In this document: positions 23,674-35,033 of the stretch, in pieces
Layout of the letters: every line of letters begins with the position of its first letter
Position numbering within the stretch: the first letter of the stretch is position 1
NCBI GenBank assembly: GCA_020631735.1
Contig: CM036215.1
Coordinates: 9,636,346 to 9,700,345 of the forward strand
Direction: 5' to 3'
DNA length: 64,000 bases
Source: Saccharum officinarum
Lineage: Eukaryota; Streptophyta; Magnoliopsida; Poales; Poaceae
Notes under the pieces: generated by a model
Databases searched by the model: none
What the model saw: only the letters and a program-made list of their open reading frames with translations
Told to the model about the DNA's origin: nothing
Position numbers and translations under genes: made by a program

Positions 23674-23860
23674 TTAATGAACGCCATCGATCGCCAACTT
23701 TGCTTCTAATTTTAGCTTACGTCCAGCGGTACAGAGACACGTAAACTTGAGAGTTCCCTTCTCCGTGCTAGCTTACTATTGCTGCTTGAATAGATGTACC
23801 CAGCATGCATTTTGCCCTCTGTTTTTGTGAGTAAGACACTAAGACACCAGAATAAATTAA

Positions 23861-24795
23861 GGCCCCGTTTGGCAGGGCTTCTTCGCCGGCTTCAGGAGCC
23901 GTTTGAAGTTGTTTTCTGCCAAACGGGATAAAATAAAATGGCTCCACTAATGAAGCCCCTTGAAATGTTATCTTACAGAGGTTTGGAGAGGGGTGGAGCC
24001 AAAAATAGTAGCTTCTCGCTTTGTCCACGTGTACACGAGAAAAAAAAAAAGAGACCTGCACTGCCCCTGTCGAGGCTCACGGGATCGCGGCCGCCTCGGG
24101 AGCAAGTGGGCGTGGGGCTGAGGAACCCAGGGGCTGTCGGCCGCCGGCCGCTGGGCTGCATGACCATCGCAAAGCCTTACCATCTGCAACTTTCAAGCCG
24201 TCGCGTCCCATACGTGTACAAGTGTTATGTCTATGTGCGCACCTCGACGAAGCAATCCCGGAAAGAAGAGGCGCACGGTGGCACCGACGGTGGCGGGCGT
24301 CTGCTGGATTTCTTTTGGCTACCACGCCGCGAACGATGGACTCCAGTTGGGCACACGACGGCGCAGTACCCCTGCCGGAGTTGTGCCTCGCAGACGCTGC
24401 CGCCGCCCGCCGCCTCGAGCATCCGTACCCAGAGCAGTGCCGCTGCCGCACGACTCTGCACGCTTCCGCCAGCGCCGAGCGTGGGGCTGGGGAGGGGCGC
24501 GCGAGCGCACAAGCCGGCTGCCGAGCGTGGGGCAGGGGGAGGGGCACGAGCCGCTGGCTTCCATGCGCATGGCTTAGGAAGGTTCGCGAAGAAGAAGCCA
24601 GTGCGGACGGACGAAGAAGATAAAGAACAGGAAAAGAAAGGGTATTTAAGTCTTTTCATTTGTTTTGTCCGCTACGAGGAGCTGTTTTGCCAAACGGGAT
24701 ATTAAAACGGCTCCGGCTCCACCCGAAGAGTTGTTCGTGGAGCTAAAGAAAAAAAATGGCTTCACTGCTAAAGTGAAGCCCTGCCAAACATGGCC
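23861..24795. mobile_element. TIR element of 0.9 kb behind the GARP gene
   Basis: GGCCCCGTTTGGCAGGGCTTC at the left is mirrored at the right by GGCCATGTTTGGCAGGGCTTC read on the other strand, and TTAA stands on both sides. Internal 'gccaaacggga' and 'ggctcca' words repeat near both ends. The interior (24060-24640) is GC-rich with several overlapping open frames, none recognisable, possibly captured exon DNA. The superfamily is not certain. It begins 5 bp after an AATAAA at 23851-23856 that could serve the upstream gene. Confidence 0.7.
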
Positions 24796-25339
24796 TTAAA
24801 AAATACTAGTGATATGCACCCTGCAGACCTTATTGTCTGTTGTTGTAATTAACTTCTTTTGGTTGAGATGCGCTGCACGGTTGGGAAGGATGATCGTGCA
24901 TCGAATCCTTGGACAGATTGGTTAGCTAGAAATGAAATCATGCATCTGTGTGTGATGTATCGTATGAGCATGTTTGGAACGTGGGAATATCGCAGGAATT
25001 TTACAGGAATCAGTTCAATTTCATAGAAAAAATGCACGAACATGAATTCTTTGCCGCAATCCAACAGGTCCTAAATATTAACGTTGATTTGATATATTCC
25101 TTTTGGTGTTGTTATTGTCCCTGATTCGGCCTGTTTTTTCCCCTCTTCCATTCCAAAATGTAAGGTATTTAAGCTAGATTAATCTTAAGTCTACAAGATT
25201 GACTAAATTAACTAAAAAACATAGCAATTTTTTTCAAAGCAGACAATTTTGCACACACAAGTATACAAGTGGGACAATTCGGTGTTATATCTTCCTATAG
25301 ACTAGACAAATAAAACTTAAAACAAAATGAGTAAAGTTT
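24796..25339. other. Unassigned, with a small repeat fragment
   Basis: There is no gene. The block at about 24965-25075 ('tgtttggaacgtgggaat...atccaacaggtcct') has the look of a MITE, but I could not fix its ends. Confidence 0.4.
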
Positions 25340-26506
25340 TGTCGATGTTTTGTAAACCGGGCTAGTAAATTTATACGATTGCCACACAGCTCTGGGAAGA
25401 TGATGGTAGTGTTCAAAAGACACGAGGATTTATATTTTTAGGCTGGTGCCCTACGTCCAGCTCAGAAATAATCGAGTACGTGTTCTTCGCTTGAATGCTT
25501 TAAAGTTCTTACAATGGGGAGTGCAAGAATGGTGGAAGAGGCAGGAGACCTAAGGAAAGCTTCAGGAGCCCTATTACGATGGAGAATGAGTAAAATGGTA
25601 GAGGATCAAGATCTCTCCTGGATGGGTGCCCTGGTTGCCTTATATAGAGCTCGGGGCCAGGGCTTATACAAAGCAGTAGGTTCTCCCGACCGAAAAGTCG
25701 TGAGCCTGAGGAAGGGCCTAACTAACTTGGCTTGCAAGCTACGCCATCTTGTGGAGTACGTCTGGGCATGGTTGTCGTAATGGTCTTGTGGCCACGTGGT
25801 GCTATTGTGCCGGTCGTGGCGGTACTGTAGGCACGATGGTGATTCGCCAGCCATCCTGTGCGATGTAGTCTCTGCCATGGTCTTTGTCTTCATCTCCTAG
25901 TTTCCTAGGTCGTCGTACGAGAGTTGGTAGATGCCCCAGGTCATAGGTCATTTTGTTGGCTGGAGGAGCTAAGGGCCACAATCCCGATCGTTGGGTCATG
26001 GCTCTCGTCAGTCTGGGTGGCCTCTAAGTCAAGGCCTTCGTCGTGGATCCCATCCCATAGTGGGTGGAGTCGTACATGCGTCTTGTCGAGAAGTATTTGG
26101 CCGGTGGGTGTTGTTCTGACCTCACCGCCTTGGGCGGTGTTGTCTTGTCTGAGCTGCGTGGTGTGGAGGCGGCGTCTGACCGGACTGAGGTGACTGTTGT
26201 CCCCTCGGTCCTTGCCGGGTCAGTGCGGCATGCTTATCCTTGTCAGGGCAGGCACACTTGGTTGGGCTCGACCTCTTCCCGTTCCTCCCGAGGGTCGGGA
26301 TGGTGAAGAGGTCGTGAGTCTTTGTTCGTCGTGCGACGAAGATAGAAGGAAGGGGTCATGGCTAACCCTGGCCCTGCCGTCTAGCCTGGTTCACTGGGCT
26401 CAGCTGGGCCTCAGTCGTTCGGGCCTTCACTAGCGGATGTGTCATGGGTCGCTCGGCCTGCTAACTAATCGGTGCCTTGAAACACCCCGGGGTTATAACC
26501 CCGACA
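25340..26506 (-). repeat. Left LTR (3' LTR of the Ty3 element), 1,167 bp
   Basis: It matches the right LTR at both ends, from 'aaaccgggctagtaaatttatacgatt' style sequence to 'gggttataaccccgaca', but has about 500 bp more in the middle (about 25540-26055). This longer copy is probably nearer the original length. Confidence 0.88.
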
Positions 26507-28689
26507 GTAGCCCCTGAGCGTTTTTGCGATCACGAAGTGGTCATGAAAGCGCTGTGTTGCGTGCATATCGAATGCGGGTTCATAGTTTGCGGTCTGTTCG
26601 AGCTTCGTCACTTGACCCCTTGCGGGCTGGTGCGTTCAATGTGGTAGGTGGCCATTATGTTCAGCCTTGTCAGGGTGCCCTGATGGCGTTGTACATGACT
26701 GTTGAGCCCTGCCGCGTCAGTGTGCCGTGTTTCAGGGTTTGTGACCCAGGTGGGGCCGAATAGTCTCGTCGACGTTGTACCGACCCTGCCTTGGGAAGGG
26801 TCTCGATATCCTCGACCTCTCATGGTCATCTGACATTGGCTGTGGCCTCCCATAGTTCACCACGTGGCACGGGGGTTTCAGGCTGCTCAGTTCGTTCCTA
26901 GCCTATAAATGGAGACCCTTCCACTGTTTGAGGCACTCATGGCTATAACTACAAATCACTCTCTATTTTCCTACTAAGATAGTGAGGGAACGGGAGAGAG
27001 AAGTTCGGGGAGAGCCACGTGGCTCCCGTCATATGTCCCTTTGGGGTCGTTTGTGGTGGCTGGAGCCAGCATCGCCTCTTCAACAACTGATGCTAGAAGG
27101 GGACTTGCGAGCGGAGGAGGATTGAGGCGGTGTTCAGGCCAACCGTAGGCCCTCGTGACTCTTGCACACCCTCGAACCCATAAGTTTGGGTTCATTGAAA
27201 CACGAGCACCAAGGACTACAACCAACTCCTAGAGCCTGCAGGCCGCCCTAAGGTTCGTGGGAGATGTTGCCATCCCTCGATGTCTCCATCATGCCTTCCA
27301 AAGCATGATGGTGGTGGCTTGCGGGCTTGGTCCCGCCCCTGTCCTTTCCTCCCCGCGCCTTTCCGCCCCAGAGGTTGTAGTGCTACGAGAAGGGAGGCGA
27401 AGCGATTTCACATCTTCTTCCTTCCGCACTTGTAGCAGGCGCCTTTGGGGACCCCGACGTCACCGCCTAGGTGGTAGCACTGTGGCTCAGCACCTTTTCA
27501 AGCGGCTCGACCGCTCTTGTATTTTCAGAGATTTAAGCAAAAAGGACACTCTTTTCTGTACACTTGGATTTCCTTTTGTGCCTGCCGTAAGCCCCCGGGT
27601 TGCGGCATCGGGGTCGCGGCCTTCAGCTTGATGCGAGGGAACGTATCCTCGACCTCTTTTAGCACATTCATGAGGTTTTCTGTGATCGCGTGTTGGCTCA
27701 TGGGTCTTGAACCTTTTTTTTCCACATGACTGAGCCATGATCACGCTTTGGGCCCTACATCACTTCACAAGGAAGACTATGCTGTGTTACCTTGCCATCT
27801 GCTTCGTTGATCTCTCCCAAAGAGGTCGTGGACCTCTGATGGTTTGTGAGCTTTCAAAGCTAGCCTTAGGACTTTAGATTGGAGATGTCGGGAGGAGTTT
27901 TGGTTGCGGCTTGGCCTTGACCCTTTTAGTGGGTCGCGGGGACCCAACTCTTATTTTCTCGGCATCCCTACCGACCTCAAGAGGTCGTGATGCTATGTTA
28001 CAGGCAAGTTTGGTTTCGCCCCACGCAGGGAGAGGCATGTCCACCGTAACCATGCAGTCGGAGCGGTGCACCTCGTTGGGGTCGATGGGTAATCCAAGCG
28101 GGACCCGATATCCTCCCCAATCGACGTGGAGTTCGGTTGTGCCTCATCGAGAGATGTCCCATAAATCATTGGCCATCAAGCCTGTTGGTCCCTGACCGCC
28201 TCCGTAGTGACCAGAGGGCAAGATGCCTCCCCCTAGAGGGGGTCAACCCGGGCGACTTCGAAGCGGACGACTCAGACATTGCAAGAGATGGTCTTGTGGC
28301 TCTGCACCACTGATTAGAGCCATAGGGGCCCATCTCCTCCCTGTCCCTATCCTTTTTATGGCCTCGAGCCCTTCTAAGGACTGGCCCAAGAGTGGGTTTC
28401 CTAAGCACGACGCGGGATCGTGGTCACGGCGGGTCACTCTGCGCATGATCTCAGGGGACAGTTGGCCTCCCCGGTCACCTCATGGCATAATGGCGCCCAC
28501 TCACAAGCAATCGTGCGCCATGAAATGTAGGCGCACAAATCGAAATGATATGGAAAGAGTGGGGATGTGCGTAGCTTACTTGGTTCACTCCACCACGTGG
28601 GCAACCATCGTTTCACCTGCTCTACGGTGTTTTCCAAGCGGTTAGTAAATGTGAATGAACACGCGTGTGCCTTGAATGTCCTTAGTGGC
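26507..28689 (+). other. Non-coding interior of the Ty3 element with a second TATA box
   Basis: A TATAAAT at 26904-26910 on the plus strand follows 'cacgtggc' and precedes a purine-rich leader. An open frame at 27257-27631 (124 codons) lies downstream, but I do not recognise it. No pol domains are present on either strand. Confidence 0.4.
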
Positions 28690-28697
28690 TATAAATA
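28690..28697 (+). promoter_or_regulatory. TATA box of the gene antisense to the Ty3 element
   Basis: TATAAATA stands 105 bp before the start codon at 28802, a normal distance for a plant core promoter with a short leader. A G-box-like CCACGTGG lies about 90 bp further upstream (28594-28601). Confidence 0.6.
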
Positions 28698-28801
28698 CGC
28701 TTGGAGAGGTACGATGGGGAGGCATTCACTTTGTGTCGCCTATTCCACTACTCCCCTGCTCTTGCTCTTGCGCATCCAGAGTTCCTTTCTCGCCAGCTGG
28801 G

Positions 28802-29610
28802 ATGGACCATGGCAAACGACCATTGGAGGAGTCATCGGGTGCCGACAGGGCACCGCCGCCTCTTCGTCCTTACCTGCGTGATCAGGGGTAAGTACATTCG
28901 GATGATGTTCAAGTTTGAGAGTTCAACCTGTATTAACTGTGCGTGTTTGCAGGGTTGCCTCCCACACTACATCTAGAGGGGTCACCAGCACTGCTCGTGC
29001 CGTGACCCCACTTATAGGGGGGTCGTGCTCGTCATCGTCCTCCTCGGATGATCATCGTGAGTTCCATGAGCTCACCCACGGGGTAGATGAGGCCCGCAAG
29101 CGCTACTCCGACGCCACCCGAGAAGCGAGCCGGCTGGAGCGCTGCCTTGACATCGTCAGGGTGGCACTCGAGGCCTTAGAGAGGGAGACCGCCGCTACGC
29201 AGGCGATGGCCACCGATGCCTATGCCCGCATTGTGGGTAAGGGTGCTTCTTCGTCTTATCGTCCCGCTCGTTGTTTGCCACTCCTGGTCTCCTCTGATCT
29301 TCCTTTCTTCTCGTTGTCAGTGTTGGAGGAGCAGCTGGCGGTCTCCCGCCATGAGACAAAGGAGGCTCGCCTCTGGGAGGTTCTCCTGATGGAGGACCAT
29401 GAACACGCAGTGGTGGCCAGTCTAGTAGGGAGCCGGCATCCCCTCACCGCCCTACAGCTCCACACCGGCCAAGACTTCTGTCAGGTGGCGCCCGGGTTCT
29501 CGGACCATGCTAGACGGGCAGAGCGGGCAAAGCTGGTCAGCAGCTTAGCCACCGTCATGGCCATCGTAAATGTGGAGGACATCCTCTGCGGCGGTGGCCA
29601 AGGACCTTAG
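28802..29610 (+). CDS. Spliced antisense gene inside the Ty3 element
   Basis: Three exons (28802-28887, 28953-29236, 29321-29610) join in frame at two canonical GT-AG introns (65 and 84 bp) to give 219 residues with no stop. The protein starts MDHGKRPLEESSG and has a Ser run ([10 protein letters not shown]) near residue 55. Two long charged helices follow that look like coiled coils (about 70-115 and 120-155). A TATA box lies upstream and AATAAA at 29634-29639 downstream. No enzymatic domain is recognised. Maize Grande, a Tat relative, carries an antisense gene (gene 23) in this region; I infer a similar accessory gene here. Splicing is predicted, not proven. Confidence 0.65.
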
Positions 29611-30378
29611 GTTGTACCTAGGGTCTTTTATTAAATAAAATTTCTTAGTTTGTATCTCGTGCTTCTTTTTTCGCGTGCTCATCAATGATCTGATCGTTTG
29701 AATGCCATAGTCATGCAACCTTGCCTGGGGATCGACTGACAAAGCTTGGCTTAGTGCGACTCCATTTTCATGACCGAGGTGTCGTGGGATAGATCTAGCG
29801 GCAGCGCACCTCTCATTGTCCCCTTTCCTATGGGTCGTGGCGATCTTTCTTCTAGTGAGCATTTGCGTGTGGCATACCACAGTGTAGCCCCCACGAGTGG
29901 ACCATGTCGACTGGCACACGCCGATCGACATGGGACACTTGGGGTCGCATGCGTCGTCAGAGTGTCGCTTTGACGTGCGCTTACTGAGGCGTGTTGTGAT
30001 CTCTAGGCGCAAGGATGATTCATTGATCATTATATACAAATTCTCGGTTGGCTAAGAGTAGCTTTGATGGGAACGCTAAATGTCCGCACCACTGGTCGTG
30101 GCTTTCGATATCCGCAGTGTTCGACGCGGTGAAGCCTGGAGCGTGTGGCTCGTCGAATTGAGGAATGCGCTATGCCACGAGCCCTCTGGCGCTCGATGTT
30201 CGCATCATCCTCATGTCACGTCGTCGCCTGCCTTATCACATGCCGCGGCCGAGGTCACAGAGTGCGACCTCCACGTGCTCCCCTACCGCGTGAGGAAGTC
30301 ATGTTTGGGTTTAACCCCCGGGGGTTGGCACGTGGCTGTCACGATGTCATAATTTTCCTGTTCACAGAGGTGGGCCTG

Positions 30379-30933
30379 CTAGAGGTCACCTCCTATTGTG
30401 ATGATCCCACGAGGATCGGGCATCTTGAGCTTCAAGTAGGTGTAGTCGGGGATAGCCATGAACTTGGCGTAGCACGGTCGACCTAGGATGGCGTGATATG
30501 CACCGGGGAAATCTGCTATTTTGAAGGTGAGCGTTTTCGTGCGGAAATTGCCTCGACCTCCAAATGTCATGGGTAAGTCGACCTACCCAAGGGGAACGAC
30601 CTGAAGCCCAGGCATGACTCTGTGGAATGGAGCACCGGATGGTCGTATCACCGCTCGCGACAGCCCCATGGCGTCGTACGTCTCAGCGTAGGGGAGGTTG
30701 AGGCCGCTCCCTTCATCCATGAGAACATGAGATAGGTGGGTCTTGCCGATGATTGGGTCCATGACAAGGGGGAAGCGTCCTGGTTGCAGAATGTGGTCTA
30801 GGTGATCCTTTCCGTCAAAAGTTATCGTGGTCTCCGACCATTTCAGGAATGCCAGGATGGCTGCATTGACCTCCCTAGCTATGAGCTTCTGCCGACGTTT
30901 GGACTCGTAAGCCATCGGTCCGCTGAAGATCAT
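30379..30933 (-). pseudogene. Ty3 aspartic protease remnant
   Basis: Two adjacent minus-strand frames (30933-30583, then 30570-30379) encode a retropepsin-like domain. It has an active-site loop LMDEGSGLN near 30720 and, downstream, AYHAILGRPCYAKFMAIPDY. The family usually has D-S/T/G-G in the loop; here Glu stands in the second place. A stop separates the two parts. The protease follows gag and precedes nothing: the RT expected next is absent. Confidence 0.75.
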
Positions 30934-31196
30934 GAGGCACCCTTTTGGGTTGGGATATGCATCCCCCTTCTCCTCATTACCTATGGGCCCGGATGGTGCA
31001 TCTATGTCGGTACCTTGTATTCACCACTGAAGTAGCGCTTGATGAGATCGCACTCCTTGAGGGTGTGCTTGACTGGATAGCCGTGATTGTGGCACGACAT
31101 CTTGACTATCTTGTCGAAGCTGACATCATTGAGCTTGCCAGTCTTCTGCTTGTGGACCTTGTCGACCATCACGATGAACTCGCTGTTGCGGTGCCT

Positions 31197-33199
31197 CTAG
31201 CTATCCTTCTTGCCCTTTACCCATCGACTAGGGTCTTTGGCCTCGTCCGTGGGTTTTGCTTGAGCCTTACCCTTGTATTTGTAGAAGATTGTACGGACAA
31301 CCTCCTCGCTGGAGGTGTGGCTTGTCACGAGGTCGAGCAACTCCCACGTCGTCCATGGTTTACAGCGTCCGAGCTCATGAATGAGTGCTTCATTGGTCAT
31401 GCTAGAGATGAATGCTCTGATCATGTCCGCATCCATGATATCGGGAAGCTCATTGCACTGCTTGGAAAAGCGGCAGATGTACTCGCATTGGGTCTCTCCA
31501 GCTTTTTGTTTGTAGGCTTTGAGATCCTAGGAATTTCCAGGGCGCACATACATGCCCTAAAAGTTCCCTATGAAGAAGCGCTTGAAGTCTGCCCATGAGT
31601 GGATGCTATCCGTAGGGAGGTGCTCGAGCCATGCTCGAGCGCTTTCTGCAAGATAGAGAGGCAGGTATTGGATGATAAAGAGGTCGTCGTCCTCCCCGCA
31701 CGCTCGACAAGCGAGGCGGAAGTCTTCCAACCATACGATGGCGTTGGTGTCCCCGGAGTACATGACAATATTCATGGCGCATGGAAACATGCCAGTAATG
31801 GCTTCTGCCAGATCCTTTTCACGAATGCCTGTGGGCCGCAGGCGTCCGGGCTTGGGCTGCGTCAAGCGTGCCGAACCCGAGGATGTCAGCCATGGTTGTC
31901 CGGGTCACTGGCACCGTAGTGTAGTTTATCTTTGCCCGCACAATCTAGCCCAGGACGCCTAGAGCCTTGAGTTGGACAGGCATTGAAGTTTCCGATGTAG
32001 CGGCTACATGCTGGGGAGATTTCCCACCTACGCACCACACCACCATCATCTGGCTGGAGCTCGCTTGGTGCGTGGTGCCCTTCGGGGGCGCCGCACACTA
32101 AGGAGATGTGAACAAGACTAGCCTCAGGATGCTGCCTCTCCATGGAGCTTTGAGCCTGCTGCACTGCCATAGTTTCTAGCATGTCTCGCAGCTCCTAATG
32201 GATGTGTTTTCCCTTGTCGGTCGAGGGTTCAGGGGCTGTCTGCATGATCATGGCGACCGCCATGACATTCTGGCTAGCTTGACGGAAGACATGCATCTCT
32301 CTCTTGCCTTATTGGATTTGATCATACACGTGGCGTGCCCACACCCACGCGCCCTCAGCGTCAAGGTGTTGCGGGCTGGGGCATTCGTCATCACGACATT
32401 CATTGGCCTAACCAGCTTCGCGGTCCCTGGCTTATTCTAGGCGCTCTTGGTCATACTTAGTCTATTCTCCGGGGGTGCGTGGAATCGAATAGGTGTCATC
32501 CTCTACGTCCTCCACCGGCGCCACCCCATCCTCTGAGTGACGCAACATGTTGCATTCACTTAGCGGATGGCAGCTTCCCTCAGAATCAGACTCAGAGTCT
32601 GTGTTCTCAGGGGTCACCAGCAGGAGGTCGTAGATGTACTCTAGATCCTGCTCCATCATCCCCATGAACCTAGAGGATTCTAGCATCGTCAAACGGCCAT
32701 CGCGCCTGGCAAGCTCCCGCTCGAAGAGTGTGATCACGTCCCTCATTTCGAAGGGCAGCGTGGTGCGAGGGTTTCAGAATTCGGCCTCTGGCGATAGGGG
32801 CCCACTTCTAGAGAGTTGGGTGAAATCATTCGCCAACACATAGAAAACATGTCGGCTTAGGTCTGGCTCGGGATTCGCCCTAAGAAATGCATCGATTATG
32901 CATGCTAGCGCATCAGAGGCAATGATCGTGGGACTGGCTCGTGCCGGTCCATGATCAGGCATCGAGATGTATGATAGAGCCACATTCTCTTTGCTGAGCC
33001 ATAGCTGACCTAGGTGGTCGGTCACAAAGTCTAGGTCCCCGAAGCATAGAGCTTGGCCGGGGAGAAGACCATTGACAGGAGCTGGCCCATCGATGTCGGT
33101 GAACTCGAGGTTTTCAAAGTGGATGCGGCCACCGGGGGCCGAGCCAAGAGCAAGTCCGATGTAAGTGCAGGGAGCCATCGCTTCCTTCTCAACAATCAA
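31197..33199 (-). pseudogene. Ty3 gag remnant
   Basis: The minus-strand frame opens at 33199, 15 bp inside the primer-binding site. It continues in pieces (33199-32774, 32746-32462, 32182-31886, 31865-31557, 31436-31197) separated by stops or shifts. The piece at 31865-31557 is the capsid-like retrotransposon gag core (FIIQYLPLYLAESARAWLEH ... WADFKRFFIGNF). No zinc knuckle was seen. The acidic part at 32600-32500 is a Glu/Asp/Ser-rich linker. The copy cannot make full gag. Confidence 0.8.
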
Positions 33200-33233
33200 G
33201 AGTGTGTGATTGTCTCCTACCTAGCGCGCCAAC

Positions 33234-33897
33234 TGTCGGTGTTTTATAAACCGGACTAGTAAATTTATACGATTACCACGCTGCTCTAGGGAGACAATGG
33301 TAGCATTCAAAAGACACTAGGATTTATACTAGTCCAGTCTCAGAGATGATCGATTGCGTGTTCCTCGCTTGAATGCTCCGAAGTTCTTACAATGAGGGTG
33401 CAAGAATGGTGGAAGAGGAAGAAGAGCTAGAGCTAGGAGACAAACTGTCTATAGTGGGTGGAGTCGTACGTGTGTCTTGTTGAGCCATATTTGGCCGGTG
33501 GGTGTTGTTCCGACCATCACCGACTTGGGCGGTGTTGTCTTGTCTGAGCTACGTGGCGCAGAGGCGGCGTCTGACCGGACCGAGGTGACCACTGTCCCCT
33601 CGGTCCTTACGGGGTCAGTGTTGCGTGCTTATCCATATCAGGGTTGGCAAGCTTGGCTAGGCTCGACCTCTTCCCATTCCTCCCGAGGGTCGGGATGGTG
33701 AAGAGGTCGCGAGTCTTGGTTCGTCGTGTGGCGAAGATAGAAGAGGTCGTGGCTGACACTGGCCTTGGCGTCCGACCTGGTTCGCTGGGCTCAGCTAGGC
33801 CTCGATCTTTCAGGCCTTCGCTAGCAGATGTGTCATGGGTCGCTCGGCCTGCAAACTAATTGGTGCCTTGAGACATCCCGGGGTTATAACCCTGACA
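33234..33897 (-). repeat. Right LTR (5' LTR of the Ty3 element), internally deleted
   Basis: This LTR is 664 bp against 1,167 bp on the left. After 'gtggaagaggaagaagagctag' (about 33410-33435) the sequence jumps to 'agtgggtggagtcgtac'. As the element runs on the minus strand, this is its promoter-bearing LTR, so the deletion may affect transcription. Confidence 0.87.
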
Positions 33898-34302
33898 AGT
33901 TCATTTGTTACCCTGAACTTGACACAGTTTGAAAACTCCAAGAACTCAAAAACCAAACATTATAAATACCCCTCCCCAACTTTCAAAACCATATAAATTA
34001 ACCCCTATGGCATTTCAAAGTGGTTCCCAATGTGGTTTTGCTAAAAACCTTACATCATACAACCCCAACTCTAAAAACCTTACATCATATTACCTCAACT
34101 ATCAAAACCGAACAAGTAACTCCCTCGCAATATTAAAAGTAATTTTCACCCTTGGATGTGGCATGTGGATCCCATATGCAAGCATCCTTCCCTCTCTCTC
34201 TCTCTCTCTGTACATATATTCCTAGATCTTTTTCTCCCCCCTCTCTCCCACCACTTCTCAAATTTACCCATCCTCATCATCCCCGTGATCTCACTAATCC
34301 CC
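33898..34302. repeat. Mutator-like or related repeat fragment
   Basis: Phrases such as 'gttaccctgaacttgacacag', 'aaccaaacattataaatac' and 'aaccttacatcatacaacccc' are of the kind found in grass MULE-type repeats. The Ty3 element inserted at its left edge. A CT microsatellite lies at 34194-34208. Confidence 0.4.
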
Positions 34303-34506
34303 TGTTAGGTTTACTCCCACATCAATAATTGATATTGAGGGAGCACAACATATAAGGCGAGGGCAGCCCTCACTATCATGCTAGCCTTGTGGACCTGGTT
34401 AGGCTCACAAACCTTGGTATATTGTGGGCTCCGATGGATCTGGACATGAGAGGTACCGGCTTGTGGGTATAGCGGGGTGGGGTTGGGTCTGCTGCACCCT
34501 CTAACA
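34303..34506. mobile_element. Solo LTR, 204 bp
   Basis: The sequence starts TGTTAG and ends CTAACA. Flanking 5-mers TCCCC (34298-34302) and TCCTC (34507-34511) differ at one base. No primer-binding site or second LTR is next to it, so it is probably the product of LTR-LTR recombination of a small Copia or TRIM-like element. Confidence 0.65.
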
Positions 34507-35033
34507 TCCTCACTGACCTCACAATGTCATCATTGTATCGAAAATAAAGAGCCATGGTGAGGTCTTTCATGTGCTATTGATATTGATCCTGCTATAGCGG
34601 CCTCTATTGACCCCGCTATAGCAGCCACAAGGAAGCCATGGGGGTGTCCTCCCCTTTGGTATTGACATTGCCCATGGATCTTCGGCCACCTTTGAAAACC
34701 ACTTTTGAACTGTTTGATTTTGAGTGTATAATGTATGGTTTTCAATAGTGGGGATGGTGCATGCTTCATGCTACACCGACATCACATGGCAATCGTGAGC
34801 ATTGTTGTCGATTATCGATAGACCTTTCAACGAGGCTAGTCTCTGGCCAGCATGGAGCGAGATAGAACCAAAACCTATTTAAAGCCACAAATCTAGCACT
34901 AGAACTAAACGAAAGGACAAGATTACATATATGGTGGATCGGGATGGAGGCCAGCATGACCCAAAGGATATGATATGCTCAAAATTTCAAGGAAAAAAAG
35001 GGGCAAAATCATGTCAATACGTTAGTCGCTGTT
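34507..35033. other. No gene seen
   Basis: It contains a short local duplication ('ccgctatagc' twice near 34590-34620). Nothing else is supported. Confidence 0.45.

Larger units (their letters stand above)
25340..33897 (-). mobile_element. Tat-lineage Ty3/gypsy element, non-autonomous, 8.6 kb
   Basis: LTRs at 25340-26506 and 33234-33897 begin TGTCG and end GACA. Target duplications AGTTT (25335-25339) and AGTTC (33898-33902) differ at one base. Read on the minus strand, the right LTR is followed by a primer-binding-type sequence TTGGCGCGCTAGGTAGGAG, and the left LTR is preceded by CTCAGGGGCTAC, both usual in Tat elements such as Grande and RIRE2. Gag and protease remnants run leftward from 33.2 to 30.4 kb. 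No reverse transcriptase, RNase H or integrase follows. Instead a complete spliced gene runs rightward at 28.8-29.6 kb. Confidence 0.9.

Noticed and set aside
23938..24705. 255-codon open frame on the plus strand and several overlapping frames on both strands
   Set aside because: They lie in the GC-rich core of a TIR element, span its internal repeats, have no recognisable domain and overlap in all frames, as expected of GC-rich DNA.
28802..28891. Reading exon 1 of the antisense gene as a separate short ORF
   Set aside because: It ends exactly at a GT donor and the phase matches the next exon, so splicing is the simpler reading.
30945..31598. 217-codon plus-strand frame
   Set aside because: It is antisense to the Ty3 gag and protease region, where the minus strand shows conserved motifs.
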